Below are positions 12,034 through 23,436 of a DNA stretch of 64,000 nucleotides, in pieces. The stretch is taken from the NCBI GenBank assembly GCA_005656395.1, contig SRSI01000019.1, positions 620,001 through 684,000 of the forward strand, given 5' to 3'. The DNA comes from Strongyloides papillosus (taxonomy: Eukaryota > Nematoda > Chromadorea > Rhabditida > Strongyloididae). The translations under genes and the position numbers were made by a program. The notes under the pieces were generated by a model. That model had not been told where the DNA came from, searched no databases, and saw only the letters and a list, made by a program, of their open reading frames with translations. Within the stretch, counting starts at the first letter, position 1, and each line of letters opens with the position of its first letter.

Positions 12034-12611
12034 ATGTATTTTCTCTCTATATGCTTAATTTTTTTATCATACAATTTCTGTTATGGAATTGAAAGTATAA
12101 AACTTGATATAAATGATACTTTTATAAACCAACTTATGGATGATGTAAAAAATCCTAATGAGCATTATGGAAAAAAGTACCTTTTATCTTTAAATAAGGT
12201 TACGGAATGCTATTCATATTCACATGGTTTTACGGACAACCCTGATATGGAGCTCCATAAAGTAGGATGTAATGGGACAAATGACAAATGCCTTACAGTA
12301 AATGTTACAATAAATGAAGCTAAAGCTAGTTGGCTTGGTTGTGCTTCTGATTATTGCAAAATCACTGAGAATCCCTGTAATATTAATAATATCGTATGTT
12401 ACAAAATTATAATAATAGAAAGTAATTTTTCTTTTAGACTGATGGCTGCAAAGCAAGCCTTAGCATAATAAATGGAGATTCAAGATATTATTCTTTATGT
12501 GCGTGTTCTCATAACTTATGTAATTCAAGCCATAGTAACCATTCAATATCTACGCTTCACTTATTAATTCTAATATCTATGTTTGTCTTACAGAAGTTTT
12601 TTTATAATTAA
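12034..12611 (+). CDS. Secreted eight-cysteine Ly6/three-finger-like protein B
   Basis: Exons 12034-12393 and 12438-12611, with a 44-bp intron (GTATGT to CTTTTAG) in phase 0, give 177 residues. Signal peptide MYFLSICLIFLSYNFCYG, then CYSYSHG, VGC, DKC, LGCAS, DGC, CACSHNLCN and a hydrophobic tail (LHLLILISMFVLQKF). It carries two extra cysteines (DYC and ENPC) in the exon 1 end, so it may have one more disulphide than its paralogs. N-glycosylation-type sites (NGT, NVT) are present. Same architecture and exon break as gene A. Confidence 0.75.
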
Positions 12612-13352
12612 TACTCAAGAATGTTGATAAATTCATAGTCATTCTTATGTTAAAAAATAAATCATGATTCTAATAACCTACCTTTTATTTAAAGTAATAA
12701 ATTAAAGACTCACTAGGAAATAATTTACATACAACATTTAGAAAGTTTTCAGAATGCTTGAATGTTAATGTCTGTAGTGTCTCCAATCACCTTAAAATCA
12801 TTGATCACAAACAATATGTGTACTCTCATATAACTGTGCAGATGCATATAAATGAAGATATGAAACTCTATATCACCCTCTTTACCAAGTTATTATTTTT
12901 TAAGAATATGAAGCTTTAGCTAAAAAATAGAGCTTCTAATAATTCGGATAATCCAATCTCTGTTCATTCTTGAAGTTTTTGGATTATTTAATGGTATAGT
13001 TTTTTTTTTAAAATAAAACCGTAATATCTCATTGCCTTCTAATTTCAACAGTTCTTATACACAAATACAATAATAATTTATGATTAAAGTATTATTAAAA
13101 CTTTACAATCTTATCATTTTCCTTATTCATTTTTAATTATGTAGATAATAGACACCTTTATGATCCAATATTTATTCTATTAAAATCTTTTTTAAAAAGT
13201 AACTGACTCATTCTTTATCTTATCAAAAAATTCAAAAATGTCAAGCTTTACTTTTTCTTATCCTTATTTTCCAATTTTTTTATTATTGACAACTTATTAA
13301 ATTAATAAATAAAGTACATAAGAAATATCAGTCATATACAACAATGTTGTTG
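12612..13352. other. Intergenic spacer of the Ly6-like array
   Basis: A+T-rich; no gene or repeat recognised. Confidence 0.5.
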
Positions 13353-13360
13353 TATAAAAG
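13353..13360 (+). promoter_or_regulatory. TATA box of the third Ly6-like gene
   Basis: TATAAAAG, 38-45 bases before the ATG at 13398. Confidence 0.5.
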
Positions 13361-13397
13361 TACACGAAAATTCTTCGATTTTTAGTTTTAATTCGAA

Positions 13398-13890
13398 ATG
13401 TTTTTGCAGTTTATTACTTTCATTTTAATATCTAAAATTATAGTTGGTATTCCAAATATCACAAACAAGGAAGTTTTAGCTTCAATTTATGGAATAAGTT
13501 GTTATTCTTTTTCACATGGCGTCTATAATGTCCCTGATACTCCTATAACAAAAGTGAAATGTTATGATTATGATAATTGCGTAAAAGTAGTTGATCAGTC
13601 TGGCTCAAAGAAAAGTACATGGAAAGGATGTTCTTCACAATATTTTTTTTTGAATTTTGGAAAATTAGGAGCTTATTATGTTGTAGGTTATATTTTTTCT
13701 TTTTAGCTATTATTTTTAGCCAAACACCTGTATTTCTGGTAAATATAAGCTAACAAATGGAATTACTGTTCAAGAGACGTTATGTGGATGCGATAACAAA
13801 GATCTCTGTAACTCTGGATCAAAAACTTCCATCCTCCCAGTATCATTTGCTATTTCACTTTTCTTCTACCTTAAAACATTATTATTTTAA
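13398..13890 (+). CDS. Secreted eight-cysteine Ly6/three-finger-like protein C
   Basis: Exons 13398-13682 and 13720-13890, with a 37-bp intron (GTAGGT to TTTTTAG) in phase 0, give 151 residues, the shortest of the four. Signal peptide MFLQFITFILISKIIVG; cysteines in CYSFSHG, VKC, DNC, KGCSS, NTC, CGC and DLCN; hydrophobic end (FAISLFFYLKTLLF). An earlier AG at 13705-13706 could compete as acceptor, but only the second gives an open frame with the conserved cysteines. Confidence 0.72.
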
Positions 13891-14742
13891 TTCCACTATT
13901 TAAAAATTAATAAGATCATTAAAATAAAAATATTTTAATTGCCAATGTGCACTTTTTTTCAAAAACACTTAACTCTACATTAATACAAATACTATTTAAA
14001 TTGTAAATTCTTGTTTTTGAATAATGTAAAATATGTTGGTGTTAGTTGATGGATTTTTTTAAAAACATCGTTGTATATTTTAATTTTATTAAATATCTCA
14101 AAAAAACAAGTAAATTTATTCAAAAATCAAAAGGTTATTTTAAACTTTATTGTTTATATTAATTTGAAAAAGTCATTTAATTTTTAAAAAACATTTTTTT
14201 ATACTAATTAAAATGTTAAGTAAGATCTAATACATTTTTAAATTTTTCTTTTGATTAAAATAAATTTCCCAATTTCTATAAAAAATTAAAAATATTATTT
14301 TTATCACGTATTTTAAAATATTTGTAGTTTTTGAAATTTTTCTACATAAAAAGATATCGAAAAAAATTAGTAAAAAAGGTGATTATGTTATATGATTTAC
14401 AGGTGATAAATATTTCTTTGTGAAAGTTATGTTTAATAATATTACTCATTTGTAAATGTAAATAATGTAGTAATAAATTGCTTAAAAAAATATTTTTTAT
14501 CTATCTTTTAATTTATAATACTGTAAAATCGAATTGTTCAACTGGGTCATTCACAAAATATTTTGAGATCAAACCACTTATTCATCAATTTTTTTTAGTA
14601 AATTTTATTTAATTTTGTTTTTCCTTAACATTTTAAGCATAATAATTTTTAATTAGGTAGTAAAAGAATTTTATTAGTATAATAATAATTTATGTTATTG
14701 TATATTAAGTAATACCATGACTTCAAGATTGTTAGTCAAAAA
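13891..14742. other. Intergenic spacer of the Ly6-like array
   Basis: A+T-rich. No clear TATA box close to the next start, unlike the other three copies. Confidence 0.5.
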
Positions 14743-15308
14743 ATGATAATATATTTTGTGGTGCTTTTTTTAATTCACCAACCCACTATTTGTAATTATA
14801 ATTTATCATTAACAATCACTGAATCTAATACAAATTTATCATTTTCTACTGTACCGGTAAGACATCTATCCGTACCCTACAGTAAAAAAACTTTCGAGGC
14901 ATTAAATCCTATAAAATGTTACAGTCGTATAAGCGGAATCAATAAAATTGAAAGATATTCTAATTTATCAGATTCTCCTGAGGTAAATGTAACTTGTCAA
15001 TATGATAGTACCTGCGTAAAATATACTATTATAAGTGATATCTCCGAATTAGCCATCTGGAAAGGTTGTCTCTCTAACTTTCAGAAAGAAATTGGAAGAA
15101 TATATGGGCATTACGTTGTAAGTAAACTGTTTTCATCAATCTAATAAATCATTTTTAGGTTAATAGTTGTTTTAATGCACAAAATAACAATGATGAAACA
15201 ATTTGTTTTTGCAATAACAAAGAATATTGTAATTCTCAATCGAAAACATTTTTTTCATCTATTTTTTATTGCCTTCATATTATGTACTTATTTTATTTAA
15301 TGGTATAA
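14743..15308 (+). CDS. Secreted eight-cysteine Ly6/three-finger-like protein D
   Basis: Exons 14743-15117 and 15159-15308, with a 41-bp intron (GTAAGT to TTTTTAG) in phase 0, give 174 residues. Signal peptide MIIYFVVLFLIHQPTIC; framework CYSRI, VTC, STC, KGCLS, NSC, CFC, YCN; hydrophobic tail (FFSSIFYCLHIMYLFYLMV). It is the most diverged member, with a longer Ser/Thr/Asn-rich stretch between signal peptide and first framework cysteine. Confidence 0.72.
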
Positions 15309-15523
15309 AAAATTAGATTTTCAAAAAATTTTCACTTATCAATTTCATCGACAGATTATGGGGGGTGACGTAATTTACCTGATAACTATTGTTTAAACAA
15401 AAAAAATGCTATTTATTATAAAAATAAATCAAATGTTACATATAAAGAGCTCAAAATAACAACACATCATTTATGAATGATTAAAAAATAAAAGAAAACC
15501 GGAAGGTTATTATGATAAATATA

Positions 15524-16735
15524 TCAATTAAAAAGTATCGCTTGCATTTTTACACGTACTGCCCACATCAACTGATTTTTATCAACCTTCTCAAATGTAG
15601 CAATTTCTTGAGGAAGACCATTCTCGGATAAGTACATTTTCAATTCATTATTTACATCTTTTATTATACAACTTTTATGACTTCCATCTAATGATCCATT
15701 GACTTTTTTCGGAGTGAATGTAAATTCGTGATAATTATTGTATATATAAGTCATCATTAAATTAAGTTCTTTTGCTAGATTTGGAAATATCGATAAATAA
15801 TTATCATCTAACTGTACTTGGCAAGGTGTAACTCCATCTTTTTTGTTAATATTTATTATGTTATTAAGTAATGTCTGTTGATTGATCGATGCGGCTAACC
15901 AAAGTGGATTTAAATTTTGTGATTCACTTATTGATGATCCATCAATTATTGGTTTTTTTTCAACATTTGTCATGTTTGTTAATGCATCTAGTGTAAGAGC
16001 TTTTTGGAGATTATCAAATATTGGAATTTTTAATGATGTCTCGTTCTCTTGTTCATCCTCTGTATTGTTCTTATTCGTAATTGAATCAAAAAGACTTAAG
16101 AAATTTATTGATTCAATATTTTTTGTCTTTACCAATTTAGGAACCTTTGCATTACCTTCCATACTTTCTGTATTTCTTTTCCTCTTTGAGTATGGTTGTG
16201 TTGGTGTTCTGGCAACAGCTTCACAGTATTGAGAATAGATACCATCTTCTGTATGAGCTTTTTTCAAATGAATTTTTAAATTATTTGGCCCTTTTTCTAT
16301 TCCTTTCCAATCACAATGTAAACACATAGCGCCATTCGCTTCAGGATCGACATCTTTAAGGTCTTTAAAAAAGTTCCAAACAGCATGAGTTTTTTTTCTA
16401 CCAGCTGGCCTATTACACGATGCACCATTTTGTGAATCATCTGGATGTCCCTTGTCAGTTGGGCTTTGGCTTTCACATTGATCATGTTGTTCCATAGCAT
16501 CATTACTATTTGTTGAACATGTCTCATCTACAGATATATCATCATTCAACTTACTATATAGATCTCCTAAAGATTTCTTTCTCTTATCAGTATCAGTTTC
16601 ATCATCACAATTTTCATCAGCTTTTGTAGATGTTTGAGTAAGTAAATTATAAATTGAGTTTGAAATGTTTTTAGTATCAAAATTGTCACTTAAAATCATA
16701 TTTTTTGTGTCATTATTAGCAAGAGAAACCATCAT
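15524..16735 (-). CDS. BED-type zinc-finger protein
   Basis: Single-exon frame of 403 residues. Residues about 113-163 form a BED finger: aromatic VWNFF, then Cys138 and Cys141 (CLHC), then His156 and His161 (HLKKAH). BED fingers bind DNA and occur in chromatin-boundary factors, transcription regulators and hAT-like transposases. The N-terminal third is acidic, Asp/Ser-rich and likely disordered; a basic stretch (SKRKRNTESMEG) may be a nuclear signal. The C-terminal part (FPNLAKELNLMMTYIYNNYH onward) looks folded but has no recognised domain. No transposase catalytic region is present and no terminal repeats flank it, so a host transcription factor is preferred over a transposon protein. Confidence 0.7.
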   Translation of the reverse strand: MMVSLANNDTKNMILSDNFDTKNISNSIYNLLTQTSTKADENCDDETDTDKRKKSLGDLYSKLNDDISVDETCSTNSNDAMEQHDQCESQSPTDKGHPDDSQNGASCNRPAGRKKTHAVWNFFKDLKDVDPEANGAMCLHCDWKGIEKGPNNLKIHLKKAHTEDGIYSQYCEAVARTPTQPYSKRKRNTESMEGNAKVPKLVKTKNIESINFLSLFDSITNKNNTEDEQENETSLKIPIFDNLQKALTLDALTNMTNVEKKPIIDGSSISESQNLNPLWLAASINQQTLLNNIININKKDGVTPCQVQLDDNYLSIFPNLAKELNLMMTYIYNNYHEFTFTPKKVNGSLDGSHKSCIIKDVNNELKMYLSENGLPQEIATFEKVDKNQLMWAVRVKMQAILFN

Positions 16736-17131
16736 AACTTAATAATATAATAATAAGAATAATTCATAAAATGCGAATAAGTAAAATAGGTTAAATGAAA
16801 GAGTACGCAAAAATAGTTGGCTTTATATAGTGTAAGTATTTTGTAAGGTGTGTTGCACACAATTAGGTTAGCCTAATTGTATTCCTACTATTTCACTATT
16901 AGCTTATATATTTATTTGTAAAGACGATAGCTCTAAATAATATTATATTGTTTGAAATAATAGTTATATAGGAATGTGACAATTTAAATATAATTGTAAC
17001 GATGAAAATTTATTGAAGGGATTAAATATCAATTAGCTTGATTATTTGTTAGGCAAAAAAAAATATATTGATGATGCTTATTTTGTTAAAGGTACAATCA
17101 AAGGCTAAAGTAATTGTTTTATTTGAAATTT
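16736..17131. other. Intergenic; candidate promoter of the BED gene
   Basis: Minus-strand CTATATAAAG (TATATAAA-type box, about 16821-16830) lies some 90 bases before the BED gene start. The rest is the 3' flank of the F-box-like gene. Confidence 0.3.
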
Positions 17132-18838
17132 TTAAAAATTATTAACTGTATGGAGTACAAGAGTCCCTGTGTGTTCTAGAAAATACTGAATACATTTTAT
17201 ATATTGATTCCAATTAGAGTTGTTTTTGAAAAAATAGGCGTACCTGTTGTTGGTAGCAAAAGTTGAAGATAAAAATTGATGAGTATATATTTTATATAAT
17301 TTTTCAACATCATCTTGATTTAATTTTGAAAATAAATTTAATTTTTTGTAAAATTTGTTTGCTGGAATAGTCATTGACATAAGGAAAAATTTAATTGTTG
17401 AAGGTAATGATATTATTTGATAACCTTCAATAAATAAAAAATTGATGTTTTTTAAATTTTGTAGACATTTATCATCGTTGATCTTTGTAAATGCTATCAT
17501 TAATAATTTTATATTTGGTAATTGAAAATTTAAAAATTCAGTGAAAGGAGAATCAATTTCATCAAAATTGTATATTCTTAATTTTGTTATACTTTTCGGT
17601 AGAAGTGATAGTATTTTTTTAAATATCGTAATTTTTAAAAATTTATAATTATTACCATGGTTGAATAACAAATTTTCTTTTTCCTTGTCTTCAAAAACAA
17701 TACAAAATGTAGTTAATTTTTTGAGATGTGTTAATGTTTTTTGTGAAAAAGCGTTTTTTCCTAACAATTTATTAATCTTTTTTACGGGAACTAATAATAG
17801 CTTTCGTATAAGATTGCAAGATATTATTAATTCTATTGACTTAATATTCCAATATTCAGACAATGTTATTATACAATTATACAAGTTTGAGAGATTATAA
17901 ATATATAACTTGACCCCATTTAATAAATGTACTTTAGAAAATTGTGCCATTTTTGGAGGAATAATACTAGCTAGTATCTTTTTGAATGGTGAATTAAAAA
18001 GTTTACTCGTACAATATTGTATATTATACTTTTGTGCCAATGATAATAATCTTAAATAAAATTCATTCTCAATAGTGCATTCAAGGTTCTCAAAGTTAAT
18101 TAAAGAATTTTCTTTCTTTGATAAACTATTATAAATATTTTTAATTAAAGATTTATTATCCCTCCAATTTTTTTTACTTCCATCAAAAATATATCCACAT
18201 AATTTAAGTTCCCTAAAATTTGGTAAATTACAAAATATATCGTCAAATAATAATATTTTTCGATCCTCAAATTTTTGAAATATATCCTCTGCAATTAATT
18301 TAATTTTTTCTATATTGGTATTTTTTAATTGGCTAATTATACGACCAATTACAAATGATCGTATTCCTGGGATTGATAACGCAAAAGTTAATGTATTTGC
18401 ATTGGTAAATAGGTTAAATATTTCATCTATGAACTTGGAAATTTCATTGACCAATTTCTCAACACTTTCACTAGAAATGTGATCAAGCTGATTATCAATA
18501 ATAATAATCACTTCATTGTCATATTTTAAAAAATCGTCAGGTAATTGATTAAGGTACCTAATCTCTTCATCAAATCTACAAAATCTCAATGGCAAATACC
18601 TATTATAATTTGAGACCAGAAAAGATTCTTTTCCATTTATGTTAAATGCATGGATACAATAAAAACAATCTTCATCAAAAACATTTTTATTTTTCCCTAT
18701 ATTGTTGATAAGTTTGTAAAAAAATTTACAACTTAATGCCAATGTATCCATGTTTGTTGTTTCCTGAAGATTGTCAAAAATCATTGATGATAAATGCGGT
18801 TGACTGAAAACATTCTTCATATTTTTAGCATTCTCCAT
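17132..18838 (-). CDS. F-box-like protein with long C-terminal region
   Basis: Intronless 568-residue frame. Residues about 12-46 (QPHLSSMIFDNL, then DTLALSCKFFYKLIN) have the Pro-hydrophobic-Leu start and Leu-Cys-Lys-Phe-Phe helix of an F-box. F-box proteins recruit substrates to SKP1-cullin ubiquitin ligases, and divergent families are expanded in nematodes. The remaining about 500 residues contain irregular leucine-rich blocks (NFRELKLCGYIFDG, SITKLRIYNFDEI, NINFLFIEGYQIISLPSTIK) suggesting a degenerate LRR-like substrate-binding part. No membrane segments. The assignment rests on the N-terminal motif and general layout. Confidence 0.6.
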   Translation of the reverse strand: MENAKNMKNVFSQPHLSSMIFDNLQETTNMDTLALSCKFFYKLINNIGKNKNVFDEDCFYCIHAFNINGKESFLVSNYNRYLPLRFCRFDEEIRYLNQLPDDFLKYDNEVIIIIDNQLDHISSESVEKLVNEISKFIDEIFNLFTNANTLTFALSIPGIRSFVIGRIISQLKNTNIEKIKLIAEDIFQKFEDRKILLFDDIFCNLPNFRELKLCGYIFDGSKKNWRDNKSLIKNIYNSLSKKENSLINFENLECTIENEFYLRLLSLAQKYNIQYCTSKLFNSPFKKILASIIPPKMAQFSKVHLLNGVKLYIYNLSNLYNCIITLSEYWNIKSIELIISCNLIRKLLLVPVKKINKLLGKNAFSQKTLTHLKKLTTFCIVFEDKEKENLLFNHGNNYKFLKITIFKKILSLLPKSITKLRIYNFDEIDSPFTEFLNFQLPNIKLLMIAFTKINDDKCLQNLKNINFLFIEGYQIISLPSTIKFFLMSMTIPANKFYKKLNLFSKLNQDDVEKLYKIYTHQFLSSTFATNNRYAYFFKNNSNWNQYIKCIQYFLEHTGTLVLHTVNNF

Positions 18839-19785
18839 TTTAAATAATCTAAAAATAATTTAAATATAATGAAATATAATATTTTTTTCGTGCACAATAT
18901 AATTTTCCAAATATTAATTGATTAAATAAGACAAAAAATATATAAAAAACAAAAAAAAGTATAAAAGTTAGGGTAGTGTTATAGTTATATTTTTTTTATT
19001 TGTTTACATTATCTTCAACTTTAGCTTATCAGTCACACTACCAAAACACACTAACAGAATAAGCAATAAAAACAATATGAAGAGGAAAAAAATATGACAA
19101 CAATAATATAAAAAAAATTTGGAATTACTCATAAATTGTGTAAATATTTCCATGAAAAATTTGTTTAAAAGGTTGCCATATAAACATAATTTTTTTATGA
19201 TGCAGACACATAATAGACATATTATTTAGAATAAGAAGGAATAAAGTTTTAAGAAACGTATTAATTAAATTAATATATAATAAATTTAACTTTTTTAACA
19301 CTCATATCACCTAGCTACCAATAAATAGTTGTTAGAATTATAAATCATGTATAAGTATTTTAGTAATATTTTAATTATTTAATAAGGGTGACTATGGTAT
19401 TTATATTCTTTGAGTTATCATAAATCATTTGTCTTAACATTTCAATATGAGCTTCTAAAAATTGTATTGTCAAAAGGTTATAAAATTTACTTTAGATGTC
19501 CTAATTACTAAAATAATTATAAAAACAATTAAATATAAATAATGCTAATAATTGGTTTCTATCAAGGAAATTACTAGTTTATAAAGTTTGAGTTTCTAAC
19601 TCTAGCAGTTGTATAATACAAATATATCATTAAAATATTTTTTTAAAAAAACGAAAAATATATAATTTTTCTAAATTTAGTATCTTGCTAAAAATTATTA
19701 TTTACTAAACTATTTATATAATCATATTTACGATAAAGCTGAGTAACCTTTATAGGCAAAATTTTTATTCATTGCTCTCAGAAAA
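18839..19785. other. Intergenic
   Basis: Divergent upstream regions of the F-box-like gene and the first of two tandem receptors; only A+T-rich sequence seen. Confidence 0.5.
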
Positions 19786-20774
19786 ATGAATAGAAAGGTG
19801 GTAGCTATTATATATTTTTTCGGAAATATTATTAGTGTTTCTATTAATATACTTGCTGTATATACATATTATAAGGAAAGATCATATTTTGGCAAAATAT
19901 CAAGCTACATTTATAATTATAATTTAATTTTGTCAAATTTTTTAATGATTAATGTCCAATTATTTGTAATTGTGCCAACAACATATGCTGATATCCAATA
20001 TCTTGAAGGTAAAAATCATTTTGTTAGTTTTTGTTTGACTATAATGTTTTAGATTACCCAGCATCATTATGGTATAAATTTTGTATGGAAGCAGATTCTG
20101 TTGGCTATAATTGTGGAGTGATGTTAATTTTAACTCTTACAATAGATCGTTTTATTGTTTTCTTAGATAAATTTGGAAGAAATAGTAGATTTATTCGTTC
20201 AATAGCATTTTCACTTCTATCATGGATTTACGGAATTGTGATCATGGTTTTTAATAATGTTTACGGTGTAATCAAAACATATGATAGAGAGAATTTTAGT
20301 TTCGTTGTTTTAATAGATCATTCTAGACCACAAGCAGTTCCATTTCTTACTTATACTCAAACTTTTTCAAAAGTATTACCATTTATCATTCTGGCATTAT
20401 ACATTTTTTGCATCACAAGATTAAAAAAATTTAGTAAACAGAAATCTTTTAATTCTGAAACTCGGAAAGTTGAGAAAACGCTTTTAATCCAGGGAATTGC
20501 ATTTGCATTATTCTATGAAGTTGAAGCACTATTATTTTATCAAAGGGATTTTATAATATCAGTAATTGGCAATGACAATGAAAAATGTTACCTTGTTGTT
20601 TTAAATCTTTTTGTAATTATGTTTACGTGTTTTAATTCAATTGTACTATATATTTTTGTTGATAGGGCAAGAAAGCACTTAAAAGGAATAATTACCTGCA
20701 AGAAATGTGATAATAAGAGCAAAGTAAAATCAGTAAAATCTGTACCATTAGTTCTTAGAAAAAGTGTTTATTAA
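19786..20774 (+). CDS. Rhodopsin-like nematode chemoreceptor, copy 1
   Basis: Exons 19786-20008 and 20053-20774, joined by a 44-bp intron (GTAAAA to TTTTAG) that splits an Asp codon (G|AT), give 314 residues. About seven hydrophobic segments; at the end of the third there is TIDRFIVF (Asp106-Arg107-Phe108), the DRY-equivalent of rhodopsin-like GPCRs. Cytoplasmic loop three is basic (RLKKFSKQKSFN) and the tail is Lys/Cys-rich. Paralog of the next gene with the intron at the same place and phase. Likely role in chemosensation (inferred); closest general type Srx/Srsx-like. Confidence 0.75.
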
Positions 20775-21194
20775 CATTGTTATTTTTGAACGATTATAGT
20801 GACTCATTTAAACATACATTGTCTTTTTTACTAGTTAGTGATTCAAGAATCATAGAAAAAAAATAATTCAATGATTAACAATTGTATTTGTAAAGAACAA
20901 AATACAAGAAATTGAATTAAACTGTCTTTGTAATTTTTTTATCTATTTTTAGTGTAATTTAAACATTTTTATTTTATAATTACTCTAGTAAACATTTGTA
21001 CTTTATAAAAAAGAATAAAAAATAGTAATTATAATAATTAATTTTTTTGTAGTAAAAAAGTTTAATTGTACTTAATTATACTCTATATAGAGGGATATTT
21101 AGTTATTTCACAAAAACAAAACGTCCAAAAATTTTTTAAAATTTAGTTTATCTCTTTCAATTGATAATAATTCTTTAAAATTCATTATCTACTA
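20775..21194. other. Spacer between tandem receptors
   Basis: A+T-rich spacer with an A/T box (ctctatatagag, palindromic) at about 21080-21091, roughly 105 bases before the next start; it could be promoter sequence. Confidence 0.35.
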
Positions 21195-22140
21195 ATGGAG
21201 GAAGAAAGAATTATTGTAGCTTCAATTTATTTAGTGGGTAATATTGCTAGTGTTCTGATAAACATACTTTCTATTCATTGTTTTTATGTGAATAGATATT
21301 ATTATAATAAAAAACCAATATTTAATTTCAATTATCACTTAATTTTATCAAGTTTTCTTATTAATTTTACTCAATTTACTATTATCATACCTATGACTTA
21401 TGCACATATTGATGATTGTAAAGGTGAGCTTTATTCCGTCTTGAAAAATAAATCTAATTTCCGCAGAGTATAAAGAATCATTTATTTATGATATATTCTT
21501 GGAGACGGATACAATTGGTTACCATTGTGGGATATTTTTAACATTATCCATGGCAATTGATCGATTCGTTATATTTATCACATTAAAAAATCTAGAAAGA
21601 AGAGGAAAAAAGTTTATATATATTCTAATAGTTATTTCATGGACTTATGGTATATTAAATGTGGTTTCTTACAGAATAAATGGACTGGATAAAATATATG
21701 ATTTATCTAATTACACCATAATATTTAATCAAACTAATCTTTTAATTCAAAATGGAAAATTTATTGAATATTCTACAATAAAATCAACAATAATACCCAT
21801 AATAATTTTAATTTTATATATCATATGTTTTTTGAAAATTAAATTCTCTAAAGATTTCCGTGGTACCAAGGATTGTGATAAGATATGTTTTGAGAAAAGA
21901 ATTTTAACTCAAGGATTTATCGTCTCATCCTTTTTAGAACTCCAGTCAATTTTATACATTAATTGTCAATTTTTTTTTCCTTTACTTGGAAAAAGAAGCT
22001 ACAAACATTTAATGATTTTTCTAAATATTTATCTAATTGTTTATACTAGTTTTCATAGCATTATATTCTTCATATATAACAAAAAAGCGAAAAAATATTT
22101 AGAAAAATATTATAAATGTCGAAAAAAGAACAAAAAATAA
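21195..22140 (+). CDS. Rhodopsin-like nematode chemoreceptor, copy 2
   Basis: Exons 21195-21423 and 21467-22140, with a 43-bp intron (GTGAGC to CCGCAG) splitting a Glu codon (G|AG), give 300 residues. Same domain plan as the upstream gene: YLVGNIASVLINIL in segment one, NYHLILSSF in segment two, AIDRFVIF (Asp108-Arg109-Phe110) after segment three. The tail is lysine-rich. Shared intron position and motif order show a tandem duplication. The sequences are far enough apart to suggest an old split. Confidence 0.75.
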
Positions 22141-23436
22141 CGTATTGAATCTATAATGAACTTAAGAATTTTTTATATTAATTAAATAATTTTTTTTCAT
22201 AATGTATTCATGTATTTTTATAGAAAAAATTTTGCGTTATTACATTTTAACTCGTAAAAGTTGAAATATTTTATTTGATCTTTAGCATTATAGAGAAAGA
22301 TCATAATAAACTAATTTCTTTAAATTAACAATTAAGATTTTGATATGTGATTCATAAATTTTATTTAAATGTAATCATACATTTCTTTTAGATTCTCTGT
22401 CAAAATAATTAATTGAAAATACTAATTATTCTGCATCAAAAAGTTTACAATTTGATCAATATTCTGTTAATAATTAACAAAAACAAAATTTCACAATATT
22501 TTACGATTATCCATATTTTCTAAGAAAAAAATCTTTAAAATATATAATAAAAGTAGTACCAATTTTTAAAGATGTCATCTGTATAACATTAATATCAAAC
22601 ATTAAAGTTTTTATTTTTAGATAAAAAAGTAAATGATTAATTTAAATAACTGTTTATAATTAAATTAAAATAATGAATAATTATTTTTAATTTTATTATA
22701 TAGAGTTGGAAGTAAAAAAAGCATAATGCGTTTATAAAAAGAATATTTGTAATAAATCAAACTTCTCTAATTACGAGAAACTTGAAACATCACTTTGTCA
22801 TGCACTTCCTAAATAAATATTGTAGAAAAATTATTTGATATTATTTTACAATGAATAACAAACTTTAATTCTATTTTTTAAGATTATTTTTAATTCAATT
22901 TTTTTTAATTTTGACATAAAATACTAAAAATAAGTTTTTCTTTGAATGCAAGAATGCACCTGGAAATGTCGTAATTTATAAAATAAATCACAAATAGGTA
23001 TGACTAACATAAAATTTTATATTTACAATTATAACAAATCTTAATGTCAAATAGCAATTTTGAATATATACTTAAGACAAATGAAAATGTCCTATTTTTT
23101 GTTTTTTATCATAAATTGTCAAAGTACATTACATTTCATATATATTTATTATGTTTCAATTGCTTTAATTATAAATGTTTGATTACGTAATAGATTGTTA
23201 TAAACATGTAATTAGTTTAAAATAACTAAATTATTATAATTTATTTCATCTACTCACTCTCAAGAACTTGAAATCTTTTTCAATTCATTTTTATTTTTGC
23301 TATATTTTTTAACGTTATCATGAATATATTTTGGAAAAATATAATGTTTTGAATAAATTACAAATTTAGAATTATCAATAAAGGTTAACAAATTGTAGAC
23401 GTAAGATATCCAAAATTAAAAACCAACATAACAAAT
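22141..23436. other. Intergenic
   Basis: A+T-rich, no supportable gene, repeat or RNA recognised. Confidence 0.5.

Noticed and set aside
15882..16527. Plus- and minus-strand frames overlapping the BED gene
   Set aside because: Shadows of the 403-residue frame without their own start context or domain.
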